DNA of 13,465 nucleotides from Candidatus Parcubacteria bacterium. Lineage in GTDB: Bacteria; Patescibacteriota; Patescibacteriia; UBA1558; GWA2-36-10. The stretch spans positions 1 to 13,465 of the forward strand of contig DAOVVF010000003.1 of NCBI GenBank assembly GCA_030632225.1, read 5' to 3'. Under the pieces are notes generated by a model. It did not search any database. It was given only the letters and a program-made list of their open reading frames with translations, and had not been told where the DNA came from. A program made the position numbers and the translations under genes. Positions 1 to 6,902 of this stretch are shown here, piece by piece (position 1 is the stretch's first letter; each line of letters opens with the position of its first letter).

Positions 1-2
1 AA

Positions 3-1880
3 GTTTCTAAACAACTAGTAAAGGTAGAGGATATAAAAAATAATTTATCTTTTTGCTATCGTTGTCATACAGCCATAGAACCATTAACTTCAGAACAATG
101 GTTTGTAGCTGTTGATAAGAAGATTCCTAAGAGGAACAAGACATTAAAACAACTAGCTATAGAAGCAGTTAAGACTAAAGATATAAAAATATTACCTAAA
201 AGATTTGGAAAAGTATATTTTCATTGGATGAATAATTTGCATGACTGGTGTATTTCTAGACAAATCTGGTGGGGGCATCAGATGCCAGTTTGGTATCATA
301 AAGATAGCAAGAAGTTAAAAGGACCGATGGGTTTTCATGAGAGCGTTATACCACAAGTATTGGCTGGTAAGACAAAAACTTATCGTTTGCGAGACTATGG
401 TTATTCTGTGGGAGACTATATCAAATTTGAAAATAGTCAGAGTTTTGAAATATTTGGTATTGGTAAGATAGTAAATATTGAGGAAACAACCGTTGGCGAT
501 ATTCGTTTAGATGATCCAGCTCATGGAACCACTTACAATAAATTAGAAGAGCTAATAGCTGCTTTTAAACGTCATAGTCCACATATAGATATTAAGGCTA
601 ATACTAAAGCTTGGATATACACTTATGATTTTGATAAAGATACAAGCCTATCAGATATTTATATTGGTCTTAAACCACCTAAAAATAGTAATTGGCAGCA
701 AGATCCAGACACTCTAGACACTTGGTTTTCTTCTTCTCTTTGGACTTTTTCTACTTTAGGCTGGCCCAAGAAGACTAAAGATCTAAAAGTTTTTCATCCT
801 ACTCAAGTAATGGAAACAGGCTATGACATACTATTCTTCTGGGTAGCTAGAATGATTTTAATGTCAGAGTATATATTAAAAGAAAAGCCCTTTGATACTG
901 TTTATCTGCATGGTTTGATTCGTGACAAGCAAGGCAGGAAAATGAGCAAGTCTTTAGGCAATGGTATTGATCCTGTTGATATGAGTAATAAGTTCGGTAC
1001 AGATGCTTTACGTTTGTCATTAATTATTGGTGCAGCTCCTGGAGCAGATCTAAGAATTTATGAAGAAAAGATTGCTGGTTATCGTAACTTTGTTAATAAG
1101 CTTTGGAATATTTCTCGTTTTATCTTTGGTCATGTTAAAAGTATAAAAAGAGTTAATAAAAAACCAGCAGCTAAAACCTTGGCTGATAAATGGATATTAG
1201 CAGAGTTTGATAAATTAATTACTGAAGTTACTAAAGATTTAGAAAGCTATAGGTTTTCTCAAGCTGGTGAAATACTCTATGAATTTACTTGGTCTAAATT
1301 AGCTGATTGGTATTTAGAAATATCTAAGCTAGAGAATAATAAAGATAATATATTGCTATATATTTTAGAAAGACTATTAGTATTATGGCATCCTTTTACA
1401 CCTTTTGTTTCTGAACTTATTTGGCAGCAATTTAAAGCTAAAGAAATGTTAATGATAAATAGCTGGCCTAAAGCTAGTAAAGTAAATGAAAAGCATGTAA
1501 AAGATTTTAAGGAGCTACAAGAGTTAGTAGTTAAGATTAGGAATTTAAAGGCAGCCAATAAAATAGCTCCAGCTGAATTATCTGATTGCTATTTGGAAAG
1601 CAAAATATTAACTAAAAATGATTTAGAAGTAGTAGCTAAATTAGCTAGAGTTAAATTAGTAGATGAATTAGATTCAGCTAAAGTATTTAGAACAGCTAAG
1701 AGTAAGGGCAAGATAAATATAGTTAAAGAAATTTCAGCTAAAGAAAAAGAGAATCTAGAAAAATATATTAAAGGTTTGAAAGCTAAATTAAATAATCAGA
1801 AGTTTTTAGATAAGGCACCTCCCAAAGTAATACAAGAAGCTAAAGATAATCTAAAAGCAGCAGCCAGAAAATTAAAGTAA
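3..1880 (+). CDS. valS: Valine--tRNA ligase (ValRS), 5'-truncated, with inserted ASCH-like domain
   Basis: Class I aminoacyl-tRNA synthetase that charges tRNA-Val in the cytoplasm. The frame is open from base 3 and has no start here, so the HIGH motif and most of the editing domain lie upstream; 625 residues are visible. Seen: the CYRC..IEP...QWFV segment (nt 54-107), DWCISRQIWWGH (about nt 243-278), QDPDTLDTWFSSSLW (about nt 699-743), the KMSKS loop (nt 939-953) in GRKMSKSLGN, the anticodon-binding helical domain (about nt 1180-1560), and a C-terminal lysine-rich coiled-coil arm typical of ValRS (about nt 1720-1877). A later in-frame ATG at 228 is internal, because family motifs continue upstream of it. 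Odd feature: about 100 extra residues between WWGH..PVWY and the DTLDTWFSS motif, resembling an ASCH domain (separate entry). The gene ends at TAA just before a terminator shared with convergent pilB. Identification is very secure. Confidence 0.97.
   Translation, partial: VSKQLVKVEDIKNNLSFCYRCHTAIEPLTSEQWFVAVDKKIPKRNKTLKQLAIEAVKTKDIKILPKRFGKVYFHWMNNLHDWCISRQIWWGHQMPVWYHKDSKKLKGPMGFHESVIPQVLAGKTKTYRLRDYGYSVGDYIKFENSQSFEIFGIGKIVNIEETTVGDIRLDDPAHGTTYNKLEELIAAFKRHSPHIDIKANTKAWIYTYDFDKDTSLSDIYIGLKPPKNSNWQQDPDTLDTWFSSSLWTFSTLGWPKKTKDLKVFHPTQVMETGYDILFFWVARMILMSEYILKEKPFDTVYLHGLIRDKQGRKMSKSLGNGIDPVDMSNKFGTDALRLSLIIGAAPGADLRIYEEKIAGYRNFVNKLWNISRFIFGHVKSIKRVNKKPAAKTLADKWILAEFDKLITEVTKDLESYRFSQAGEILYEFTWSKLADWYLEISKLENNKDNILLYILERLLVLWHPFTPFVSELIWQQFKAKEMLMINSWPKASKVNEKHVKDFKELQELVVKIRNLKAANKIAPAELSDCYLESKILTKNDLEVVAKLARVKLVDELDSAKVFRTAKSKGKINIVKEISAKEKENLEKYIKGLKAKLNNQKFLDKAPPKVIQEAKDNLKAAARKLK
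321..632 (+). other. ASCH-like (PUA-superfamily) domain inserted within ValRS
   Basis: A block of about 104 residues within the valS frame. It starts GPMGFHESVIPQVLAG, continues KTKTYRLRD, then a YSVGDYIKFEN strand, then FGIGKIVNIEETTVGDI, a histidine (AHGTTY), an ELIAAFK helix, and closes WIYTYDF. This order matches stand-alone ASCH proteins such as E. coli YqfB: a G.KT.T.R signature, a 'vGD' turn, beta strands, a helix, and a final aromatic strand. It sits where many ValRS have a short zinc-knob or a short linker; the flanks (PVWYHK before, IYIGLKPP...W.QDPDTLDTWF after) read as normal ValRS. The domain match is from recalled motifs and was not run as a profile search. Family knowledge: ASCH domains bind RNA or act as small amidohydrolases or nucleases. 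The function here is unknown. Confidence 0.78.
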
Positions 1881-1882
1881 TT

Positions 1883-1910
1883 AAAAAAACCCGGTCTGAA
1901 CCGGGTTTTT
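1883..1910. terminator. Bidirectional rho-independent terminator between valS and pilB
   Basis: Perfect inverted repeat: AAAAACCCGGT (1885-1895), loop CTGA (1896-1899), ACCGGGTTTTT (1900-1910). The GC core is flanked by an A-run on one side and a T-run on the other, so it works for both the + strand valS transcript and the - strand pilB transcript. It sits exactly between their two stop codons. Confidence 0.93.
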
Positions 1911-1916
1911 ATATTA

Positions 1917-3650
1917 TTATTCCTTTACTTCTTTAAATATTTCTTCTACAGAAGTAATACCCTCTATAGCTTTTAGTAGACCATCTTGTAACATGGTAAT
2001 CATACCATTTTTTATAGCTACTTTTTCTATTTCATTTTCTGATATTTCTCCAGATAAAATAATCTTCTCTACTTCTGGAGCAATAACAAATACTTCAAAT
2101 ATACCTATTCTACCTTTGTAGCCTAGGCCAGTACAAGCTTTACAACCTTTTGATTTATAGAATTTAGCATTACTGATATTATCTGGTTTGTGCCCTGATT
2201 CAGGAGCAATAGCATTTAAAGCATTTAAAATATCTGTCATTGTATTATTATCTATATTCTTATCTTCTTCTTTACATTCAGGACATAATTTTCTAACTAG
2301 ACGTTGACCAATAATAGCGTTAAGAGAAGGAGCTAGCAAGAAATCTTTAACACCCATAGCTAAAAATCTAGGAATAGTAGCTGCGGCAGAATTAGTATGC
2401 AAACTAGATAGCATTAAGTGGCCAGTTAAAGAAGCATTAATAGCTGTTTCAGCTGTTTCTAAGTCTCTTATTTCACCAACCATGACTATATCAGGATCTT
2501 GTCTTAGAATAGCTTTTAAGCCTCTAGCAAAAGTATATATTCTGGTCTTTTTCTTTTCTCCAGCCTCTACTTCTGCCTCTTCCATTTTATCGGCACTTTC
2601 TACTTGGCTTTGAATAATGCCTGATAATTTGTATTCAACAGGATCTTCTAGAGTTATAATCTTAGTTTCTGGTTTGTTTAATTTGTTAAGAATAGCATAA
2701 AGAGTAGTTGTTTTACCTGAACCAGTTGGACCAGTAGATATAACCATACCATTAGGCTTAAGCATTTCCTCTTGTAAGTCATTAAAAGCTTTGCCTTTTA
2801 AACCTAACTCTTCAAAATCTAAACCAACGCTAGAAGCTCTTAACAAACGCATAACAATACTACCACCGTAAGTAGATGGTATGGTTGAAACTCTAACATC
2901 AACTTTATCTTTACTTAAGTTAATAGTAAATCTACCATCTTGTGGTTTATTGCCAATATTTAATTTTAAGCCAGCTAATAATTTTATACGAGAATCTATT
3001 TTTTCCCAGGCTTCTTTTTTCATATTAGCTACATTATGTAATACTCCATCTATACGTAAACGTATTTTAACATCATCCTGTTCAGCTTCCATATGAATAT
3101 CAGAAGAATTAAGTTTCATAGCAGCGGCAATAACTAAGTTAATAGTTTCTGTTAAGCTGGTTTTTTGTATAAGCTCATTTAATTTGTTAAAATCAGTTAC
3201 TTCGTCTTCAAACTTTTTTAAATCTTCTTCAGTAATCTTAACACCCTCTATTTCTATAATAACAGGAATTCTTTTATATATAGCAAAAGCTGACTGAAAA
3301 CTTTCTTCAGAAATAAAATATATTTTTACATTAGCATGATATTTTTCACCTAATTCTTTAGCTAGACTAATAACTTGAGTATTAGTAGGATTAAGTGAAG
3401 CTAAACGTACTTCTTCACCAGTATAGAAAAAGCAAATAGTTTGTAGTGATTCAGCTTGTTCTTTAGAAATCAATTTTAAAGCCTCCTGAGAAATAGGAAA
3501 TTTAGTTAAATTAATATATGGTAAATCTTGAGTTTGAGCCTGTACTTCAGCTTCTTTTTCTTTTTCTTTTCTTTCTAATTCACCCAATTTACTAGATAAC
3601 TTTACATCAGTATCTTTTTTACCAATATTTAAATTTTGTGGTTCATCCAT
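1917..3650 (-). CDS. pilB: Type IV pilus assembly / type II secretion family ATPase (PilB/GspE-like)
   Basis: 577-aa hexameric motor ATPase predicted to power pilus extension from the cytoplasmic face of the inner membrane. Order: a charged low-complexity N-terminus (1-42), an MshEN/GspE-N-like domain (about 45-130), an N-terminal ATPase subdomain with NSSDIHME (181-188), Walker A GPTGSGKT (307-314), Asp box ITLEDPVEY (332-340), Walker B region DPDIVMVGEIRD (385-396), His box LTGHLMLSSLHTN (408-420), and a tetracysteine zinc site CPEC (456-459) plus CKAC (503-506). These make it PilB/GspE rather than the retraction ATPase PilT, which lacks the N-domain and zinc site. Odd: an extra charged loop at about 351-370 between the Asp box and Walker B. 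It is monocistronic, with its own promoter and terminator; no pilC, pilin or prepilin peptidase is in view. The ATG at 3650 follows the promoter by about 20 nt with no Shine-Dalgarno. Confidence 0.95.
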   Translation of the reverse strand: MDEPQNLNIGKKDTDVKLSSKLGELERKEKEKEAEVQAQTQDLPYINLTKFPISQEALKLISKEQAESLQTICFFYTGEEVRLASLNPTNTQVISLAKELGEKYHANVKIYFISEESFQSAFAIYKRIPVIIEIEGVKITEEDLKKFEDEVTDFNKLNELIQKTSLTETINLVIAAAMKLNSSDIHMEAEQDDVKIRLRIDGVLHNVANMKKEAWEKIDSRIKLLAGLKLNIGNKPQDGRFTINLSKDKVDVRVSTIPSTYGGSIVMRLLRASSVGLDFEELGLKGKAFNDLQEEMLKPNGMVISTGPTGSGKTTTLYAILNKLNKPETKIITLEDPVEYKLSGIIQSQVESADKMEEAEVEAGEKKKTRIYTFARGLKAILRQDPDIVMVGEIRDLETAETAINASLTGHLMLSSLHTNSAAATIPRFLAMGVKDFLLAPSLNAIIGQRLVRKLCPECKEEDKNIDNNTMTDILNALNAIAPESGHKPDNISNAKFYKSKGCKACTGLGYKGRIGIFEVFVIAPEVEKIILSGEISENEIEKVAIKNGMITMLQDGLLKAIEGITSVEEIFKEVKE

Positions 3651-3669
3651 AATTTATTTTTATATAAAT

Positions 3670-3698
3670 ATTATACTTTTGCTGAAGCATAAAGTCAA
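3670..3698 (-). promoter_or_regulatory. Sigma70-type promoter of pilB
   Basis: Reading the - strand: TTGACT (-35, complement of 3693-3698), a 17-nt spacer, then TATAAT (-10, complement of 3670-3675). This is near-perfect consensus with ideal spacing. The expected start is around 3663, leaving a leader of only about 13 nt before the ATG at 3650. The leader has no Shine-Dalgarno. Confidence 0.85.
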
Positions 3699-3703
3699 TT
3701 TTA

Positions 3704-3731
3704 AAAACCCCCAGCCTAAGCCAGGGGTTTT
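3704..3731 (-). terminator. Rho-independent terminator of the 321-aa membrane protein gene
   Basis: Inverted repeat AAAACCCC (3704-3711) / GGGGTTTT (3724-3731) around a 12-nt loop. On the - strand the hairpin lies 9 nt after the stop codon of the membrane protein gene and is followed by a T-run. It insulates that gene from the pilB promoter just downstream. Confidence 0.85.
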
Positions 3732-3739
3732 AATATATT

Positions 3740-4705
3740 CTATCTTGTCATATGTGGAAAATGCTTGTTAACTACGCGATAGATCTTACTATGGCTTTTA
3801 CCTTTAGTAGTTAATTCTAGCCAGATATTAGCCCAGATTAGGTTATAGTAGGCACCAAAGAATGAAGTACCTATGATAAAGGCGAGTAAGGCTACTAAAC
3901 CACCTATTATTATTACAAACAAGAAAGCGCCAGTACTGAAAGTTATAAAATTACTTAGAATTAAGAAAGGAGTAAAGATAAAGACTAAAGCACTGAATAG
4001 AAGTAAGAAGTAGACAACAGTAATAATAGAAAGCATAATAGCACTTTCTAAAGTTATTAACCAGTTTTGTTTAAATAAATACCAGCTATTAGTAAAGGCT
4101 AGTAGTAATTTTTGGTTCTTGAAGACAACAAAGGCTGTACCATAACGAGTAACAAAAGAGAGGATAATAATTAAAGGAACCAAGACCATAAAAATAATAA
4201 TCCCTAGCAAGAAATAGATTAACCAATTAGTGTTAGTAGCTGTAAAGTTAATCATTGGATTAAGGACAGAAGAAACAAAGAAATAGCCAATAAAAGTATT
4301 TATTATATTTAAACCCAGTAGTGGCCAGAATTTATCAACACCAATTTGTATTAATTTTTTAAAATTCTTACCTTTAGTAGTATCAGTGTTAGCACTAGCA
4401 ACTAAAGCTCCTTGAGAAGCAATTGCTAAAATGGTCATAATAGCTAGGAGAACAAAAAATCCTATCAAGCCTAGGAAAGTCATCATATTAGACATACCAA
4501 TCTCGACACCGCCGAGTGCTTGGAATAGTCTTGTCCAAAAAATCATTGTAGAGCCAATAAAGTCTGGACCAGCATCACCTAAGTCAAAGAGGACTCTTAA
4601 TTCATAAAATCCTAGAATAGAGGCAAATAGACCAAAGAATAGGTAAGGATAATTATTTCTAATAGTCTGCCAAGATTTAGGATAAATTCTTTTGTAAAAA
4701 TTCAT
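3740..4705 (-). CDS. Polytopic integral membrane protein of unknown function
   Basis: 321 aa. About six hydrophobic segments are visible: 20-40, 76-98, 126-148, 161-185, 217-248 (long, possibly two) and 259-282. The N-terminus is basic (KRIYPKSW) and the C-terminal tail is basic and polar (KGKSHSKIYRVVNKHFPH), which suggests a cytoplasmic tail. The repeated pattern of 'FKxLxxxGxxxFWxLLGLN' and 'AFxNSWYLFKQNWLxTLES' resembles the loosely related multi-pass families annotated as glycerophosphodiester phosphodiesterase membrane domain or DUF4013-like. That similarity is weak and assigns no activity. No catalytic or transport motif is recognised. The gene is monocistronic, with a promoter at 4745-4773 and a terminator at 3704-3731. 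The real coding nature is supported by composition, the start context and the terminator placement; the function is unassigned. Confidence 0.85.
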   Translation of the reverse strand: MNFYKRIYPKSWQTIRNNYPYLFFGLFASILGFYELRVLFDLGDAGPDFIGSTMIFWTRLFQALGGVEIGMSNMMTFLGLIGFFVLLAIMTILAIASQGALVASANTDTTKGKNFKKLIQIGVDKFWPLLGLNIINTFIGYFFVSSVLNPMINFTATNTNWLIYFLLGIIIFMVLVPLIIILSFVTRYGTAFVVFKNQKLLLAFTNSWYLFKQNWLITLESAIMLSIITVVYFLLLFSALVFIFTPFLILSNFITFSTGAFLFVIIIGGLVALLAFIIGTSFFGAYYNLIWANIWLELTTKGKSHSKIYRVVNKHFPHMTR

Positions 4706-4744
4706 AAGTTTATTTTTATTTGATTATTTATTTTTGACAACTAT

Positions 4745-4773
4745 ATTATACAATATTTTTTGTAAAATAACAA
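4745..4773 (-). promoter_or_regulatory. Probable promoter of the 321-aa membrane protein gene
   Basis: Reading the - strand: TTGTTA (-35, complement of 4768-4773), a 17-nt spacer, then TATAAT (-10, complement of 4745-4750). The expected start is near 4738, about 33 nt before the ATG at 4705. The -35 box lies in the T-rich tail of the preceding terminator. Confidence 0.7.
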
Positions 4774-4799
4774 AACCTTTGTTATACAACAAAGGCTTT
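4772..4799 (-). terminator. Rho-independent terminator of the rpsA-ftsH-76aa operon
   Basis: Perfect 8-bp stem CCTTTGTT (4776-4783) / AACAAAGG (4788-4795) with loop ATAC, extended by A/T pairs after one mismatch. On the - strand it is followed by a broken T-run (TTTTGTTATTTT). It begins about 24 nt after the stop codon of the 76-aa gene. Confidence 0.85.
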
Positions 4800-4822
4800 A
4801 GTTATAATTTCTAATCTTTTAT

Positions 4823-5053
4823 TTATACTTCAGATTCAGGGCCTACGTAGTATTCTGTGCCTTTAAATGATACCTGTCTGATAGCATTATTAGCTTTAGC
4901 ATCTGCAGCAGCAGTTTCTAAAGTCTTTTGTAGGTTAGCTTCATCGTTAACTTCAAGAACCTGTTCCATTACTTCACCATCAGGTTTTACTTTTAAGGCT
5001 TCCAATAAGGCTTCCAATTTTGGATCACCTTGTGGTGGTATTTCTGCATTCAT
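4823..5053 (-). CDS. Small acidic hypothetical protein downstream of ftsH
   Basis: 76 aa, soluble and acidic, with no signal peptide or membrane segment. Visible pattern: a proline-rich N-terminus (MNAEIPPQGDPK), a short leucine-rich helix (LEALLEALKV, about 13-22), an acidic stretch, an alanine-rich helix (LQKTLETAAADAKANNA, about 41-57), and a C-terminal strand (IRQVSFKGTEYYVGPE). No family is recognised. It lies 38 nt after the ftsH stop codon, on the same strand and ahead of the operon terminator, so it is probably the last gene of the rpsA-ftsH operon. The other strand is also open across this region, but its translation is cysteine- and serine-rich and looks like a mirror of this gene. 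The start ATG at 5053 has no Shine-Dalgarno. Confidence 0.7.
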   Translation of the reverse strand: MNAEIPPQGDPKLEALLEALKVKPDGEVMEQVLEVNDEANLQKTLETAAADAKANNAIRQVSFKGTEYYVGPESEV

Positions 5054-5062
5054 AGTTTTATA

Positions 5063-5082
5063 TAATTAATAATTATTAATTA
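5063..5082. repeat. 20-bp perfect A/T-only palindrome
   Basis: Positions 5063-5082 form a perfect self-complementary sequence made only of A and T, centred at 5072/5073. It lies in the 38-nt gap between ftsH and the 76-aa gene. It could be a protein-binding site or a weak hairpin, or chance in AT-rich DNA. No function is assigned. Confidence 0.4.
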
Positions 5083-5091
5083 AATATATCA

Positions 5092-6900
5092 TTAAGCTAC
5101 TAATTTTTCAAACTCTGTCTTTTCTATAGTTTCTTTATCCATCAAAGTCTTGACTAGCTTATCCATCTTATCTTTATTTTCGCTAATAATTTTTTTAGCA
5201 GTTTTTTGAGCTTCAGTAATATATTTAGAAATTTCTTCATCAATTACTTCAGCAGTTTTTTCAGAATAGTCTCTTCTTTCATGAATTTCTTTCCCCAAGA
5301 AGATCATTTCTTCTTTCTGGCCAAAAGTACGAGGACCAAGCTTTTTGTCCATACCAAATTGAGTAACTATTTGTCTAGCCATATTAGTAACTTTCTTTAG
5401 ATCATTACTGGCTCCAGTAGTTACTTCGTTAAAGAAAATTTCTTCAGCGGCATAACCACCTAATAGTACAGCCATAGAATCAATAAAGTCAGAATAGCTT
5501 TGCATCTTCTTTTCTTCCTTAGGCAAGTTAATAGTATAACCAGCAGCTCTACCACGTGAAATAATAGATACCTTATGAACTGGATCAGCATGAGGTAATT
5601 GATTAGCTACCAAAGCATGTCCAGCTTCATGGTAGGCTGTAATCTCCTTTTCTTTAGTAGACAGTATATAACTTTTTCTTTCTCTGCCTAACAAGACTCT
5701 TTCAATAGCGTCTAGAACCGTTTGACTAGGTATATTCTTCTGATTATCCTTAGCAGCCATAATAGCTGATTCATTAAGAACATTAGCTAAGTCTGCTCCA
5801 GAAAAGCCAGGAGTTCTTTGAGCTACTAATTTAAGATCAACGTCTTCAGCAAAAGGTTTACCTTTAGCATGTATTCTTAGAATAGCTTCTCTATCTTTAA
5901 TGTCAGGCAAGTCAATAACTACTTGTCTATCAAATCTGCCTGGTCTTAATAAAGCTGGGTCTAAGACATCAGGCCTATTAGTAGCAGCTATAACAATTAT
6001 ATTTGTTTTGTTATCAAAACCATCCATTTCAACTAGAATTTGGTTAAGGGTTTGTTCTCTTTCATCATGAGAACCACCTAAACCAGCTCCTCTTTGTCTA
6101 CCAACAGCATCTATTTCATCTATGAAGACAATACTAGGAGAAGCCTTTTTAGCTTTCTTGAATAAATCTCTAACACGGGAAGCACCAACACCAACAAACA
6201 TTTCTACAAATTCAGAACCAGAGATATGGAAAAAAGGTACTCTAGCCTCACCAGATGTAGCTCTGGCTAGTAATGTTTTACCAGTACCAGGAGCACCTAA
6301 GAGCAAAACACCTTTGGGTATCTTAGCTCCCATAGCAATAAATTTCTGTGGTTGTTTCAAGAACTCTACAATTTCTTTTAAATCTTCTTTAGCTTCCTGA
6401 GCACCAGCTACATCTTTAAAACTAACCTTATCTTTTTGTTCATTAGCTAGTTTAGCTCCAGATTGTCCGAAAGTCATAGCTCTGGTATTTACTCCTTGCA
6501 CTTGTCTCATCATAAACCAGATAATAGCTATAATAATTAGGATAGGAATCAGAAAAGGGAGAATAGTAGTAATAAAGAAGCCAGAATTTGGTTCATCACC
6601 CACTGTAACATCTATAGCCGCTATTTTGGCAGCCGGTACTTCATAGTTTTTAAGTACTTCACTCAAAGATTCATTTACTTCTTTTTTACTGATCTGTTCA
6701 GTATCATCTTTTAGTAATATCTCTAGTTCATTACCAGCTACAGTAATACTTTTAACTTGCTCATCATTAATTTCCTGAATTAATTTAACAATACTGACTT
6801 CTTCAGTATCATTAGTTCGGGAATCATAAAAAGAAAAGATACCAGCTATGATTACAAAGATCAGGAAAAAGATGGCAAAATTTTTGAAAATATTTTTCAT
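5092..6900 (-). CDS. ftsH: ATP-dependent zinc metalloprotease FtsH
   Basis: 602-aa membrane-anchored AAA+ protease that degrades damaged or unassembled membrane proteins and short-lived regulators. Membrane segment 1 is at about 8-24, a short extracytoplasmic domain at about 25-105, and membrane segment 2 at about 109-131. The AAA module has Walker A GAPGTGKT (202-209; Ala where the classic form has Pro), pore motif FVG (235-237), Walker B VFIDEID (258-264), and the second region of homology [20 protein letters not shown] (306-325). The protease domain has HEAGH (424-428), giving zinc ligands H424 and H428 and catalytic E425; D500 in TTGASND is the expected third ligand. The C-terminus ends in a lysine- and glutamate-rich helix. 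Length and motif set are normal. Its ATG lies 2 nt after the rpsA stop codon, so the two are almost certainly co-transcribed and may be translationally coupled. Confidence 0.98.
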   Translation of the reverse strand: MKNIFKNFAIFFLIFVIIAGIFSFYDSRTNDTEEVSIVKLIQEINDEQVKSITVAGNELEILLKDDTEQISKKEVNESLSEVLKNYEVPAAKIAAIDVTVGDEPNSGFFITTILPFLIPILIIIAIIWFMMRQVQGVNTRAMTFGQSGAKLANEQKDKVSFKDVAGAQEAKEDLKEIVEFLKQPQKFIAMGAKIPKGVLLLGAPGTGKTLLARATSGEARVPFFHISGSEFVEMFVGVGASRVRDLFKKAKKASPSIVFIDEIDAVGRQRGAGLGGSHDEREQTLNQILVEMDGFDNKTNIIVIAATNRPDVLDPALLRPGRFDRQVVIDLPDIKDREAILRIHAKGKPFAEDVDLKLVAQRTPGFSGADLANVLNESAIMAAKDNQKNIPSQTVLDAIERVLLGRERKSYILSTKEKEITAYHEAGHALVANQLPHADPVHKVSIISRGRAAGYTINLPKEEKKMQSYSDFIDSMAVLLGGYAAEEIFFNEVTTGASNDLKKVTNMARQIVTQFGMDKKLGPRTFGQKEEMIFLGKEIHERRDYSEKTAEVIDEEISKYITEAQKTAKKIISENKDKMDKLVKTLMDKETIEKTEFEKLVA

Positions 6901-6902
6901 AA

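Noticed and set aside
228..230. ATG that could be taken as the valS start.
   Set aside because: ValRS motifs (CYRC..IEP...QWFV) continue upstream in the same frame to the window edge, so it is an internal methionine.
1277..1558. 93-codon antisense open frame inside valS.
   Set aside because: It covers the conserved ValRS anticodon-binding domain on the other strand; no start context or family likeness.
4857..5069. 70-codon open frame on the + strand opposite the 76-aa gene.
   Set aside because: Cysteine- and serine-rich translation without a plausible start context. The - strand frame fits the operon and has normal protein composition.
6122..6400. 92-codon + strand open frame inside ftsH.
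   Set aside because: It mirrors the highly conserved AAA module of FtsH.
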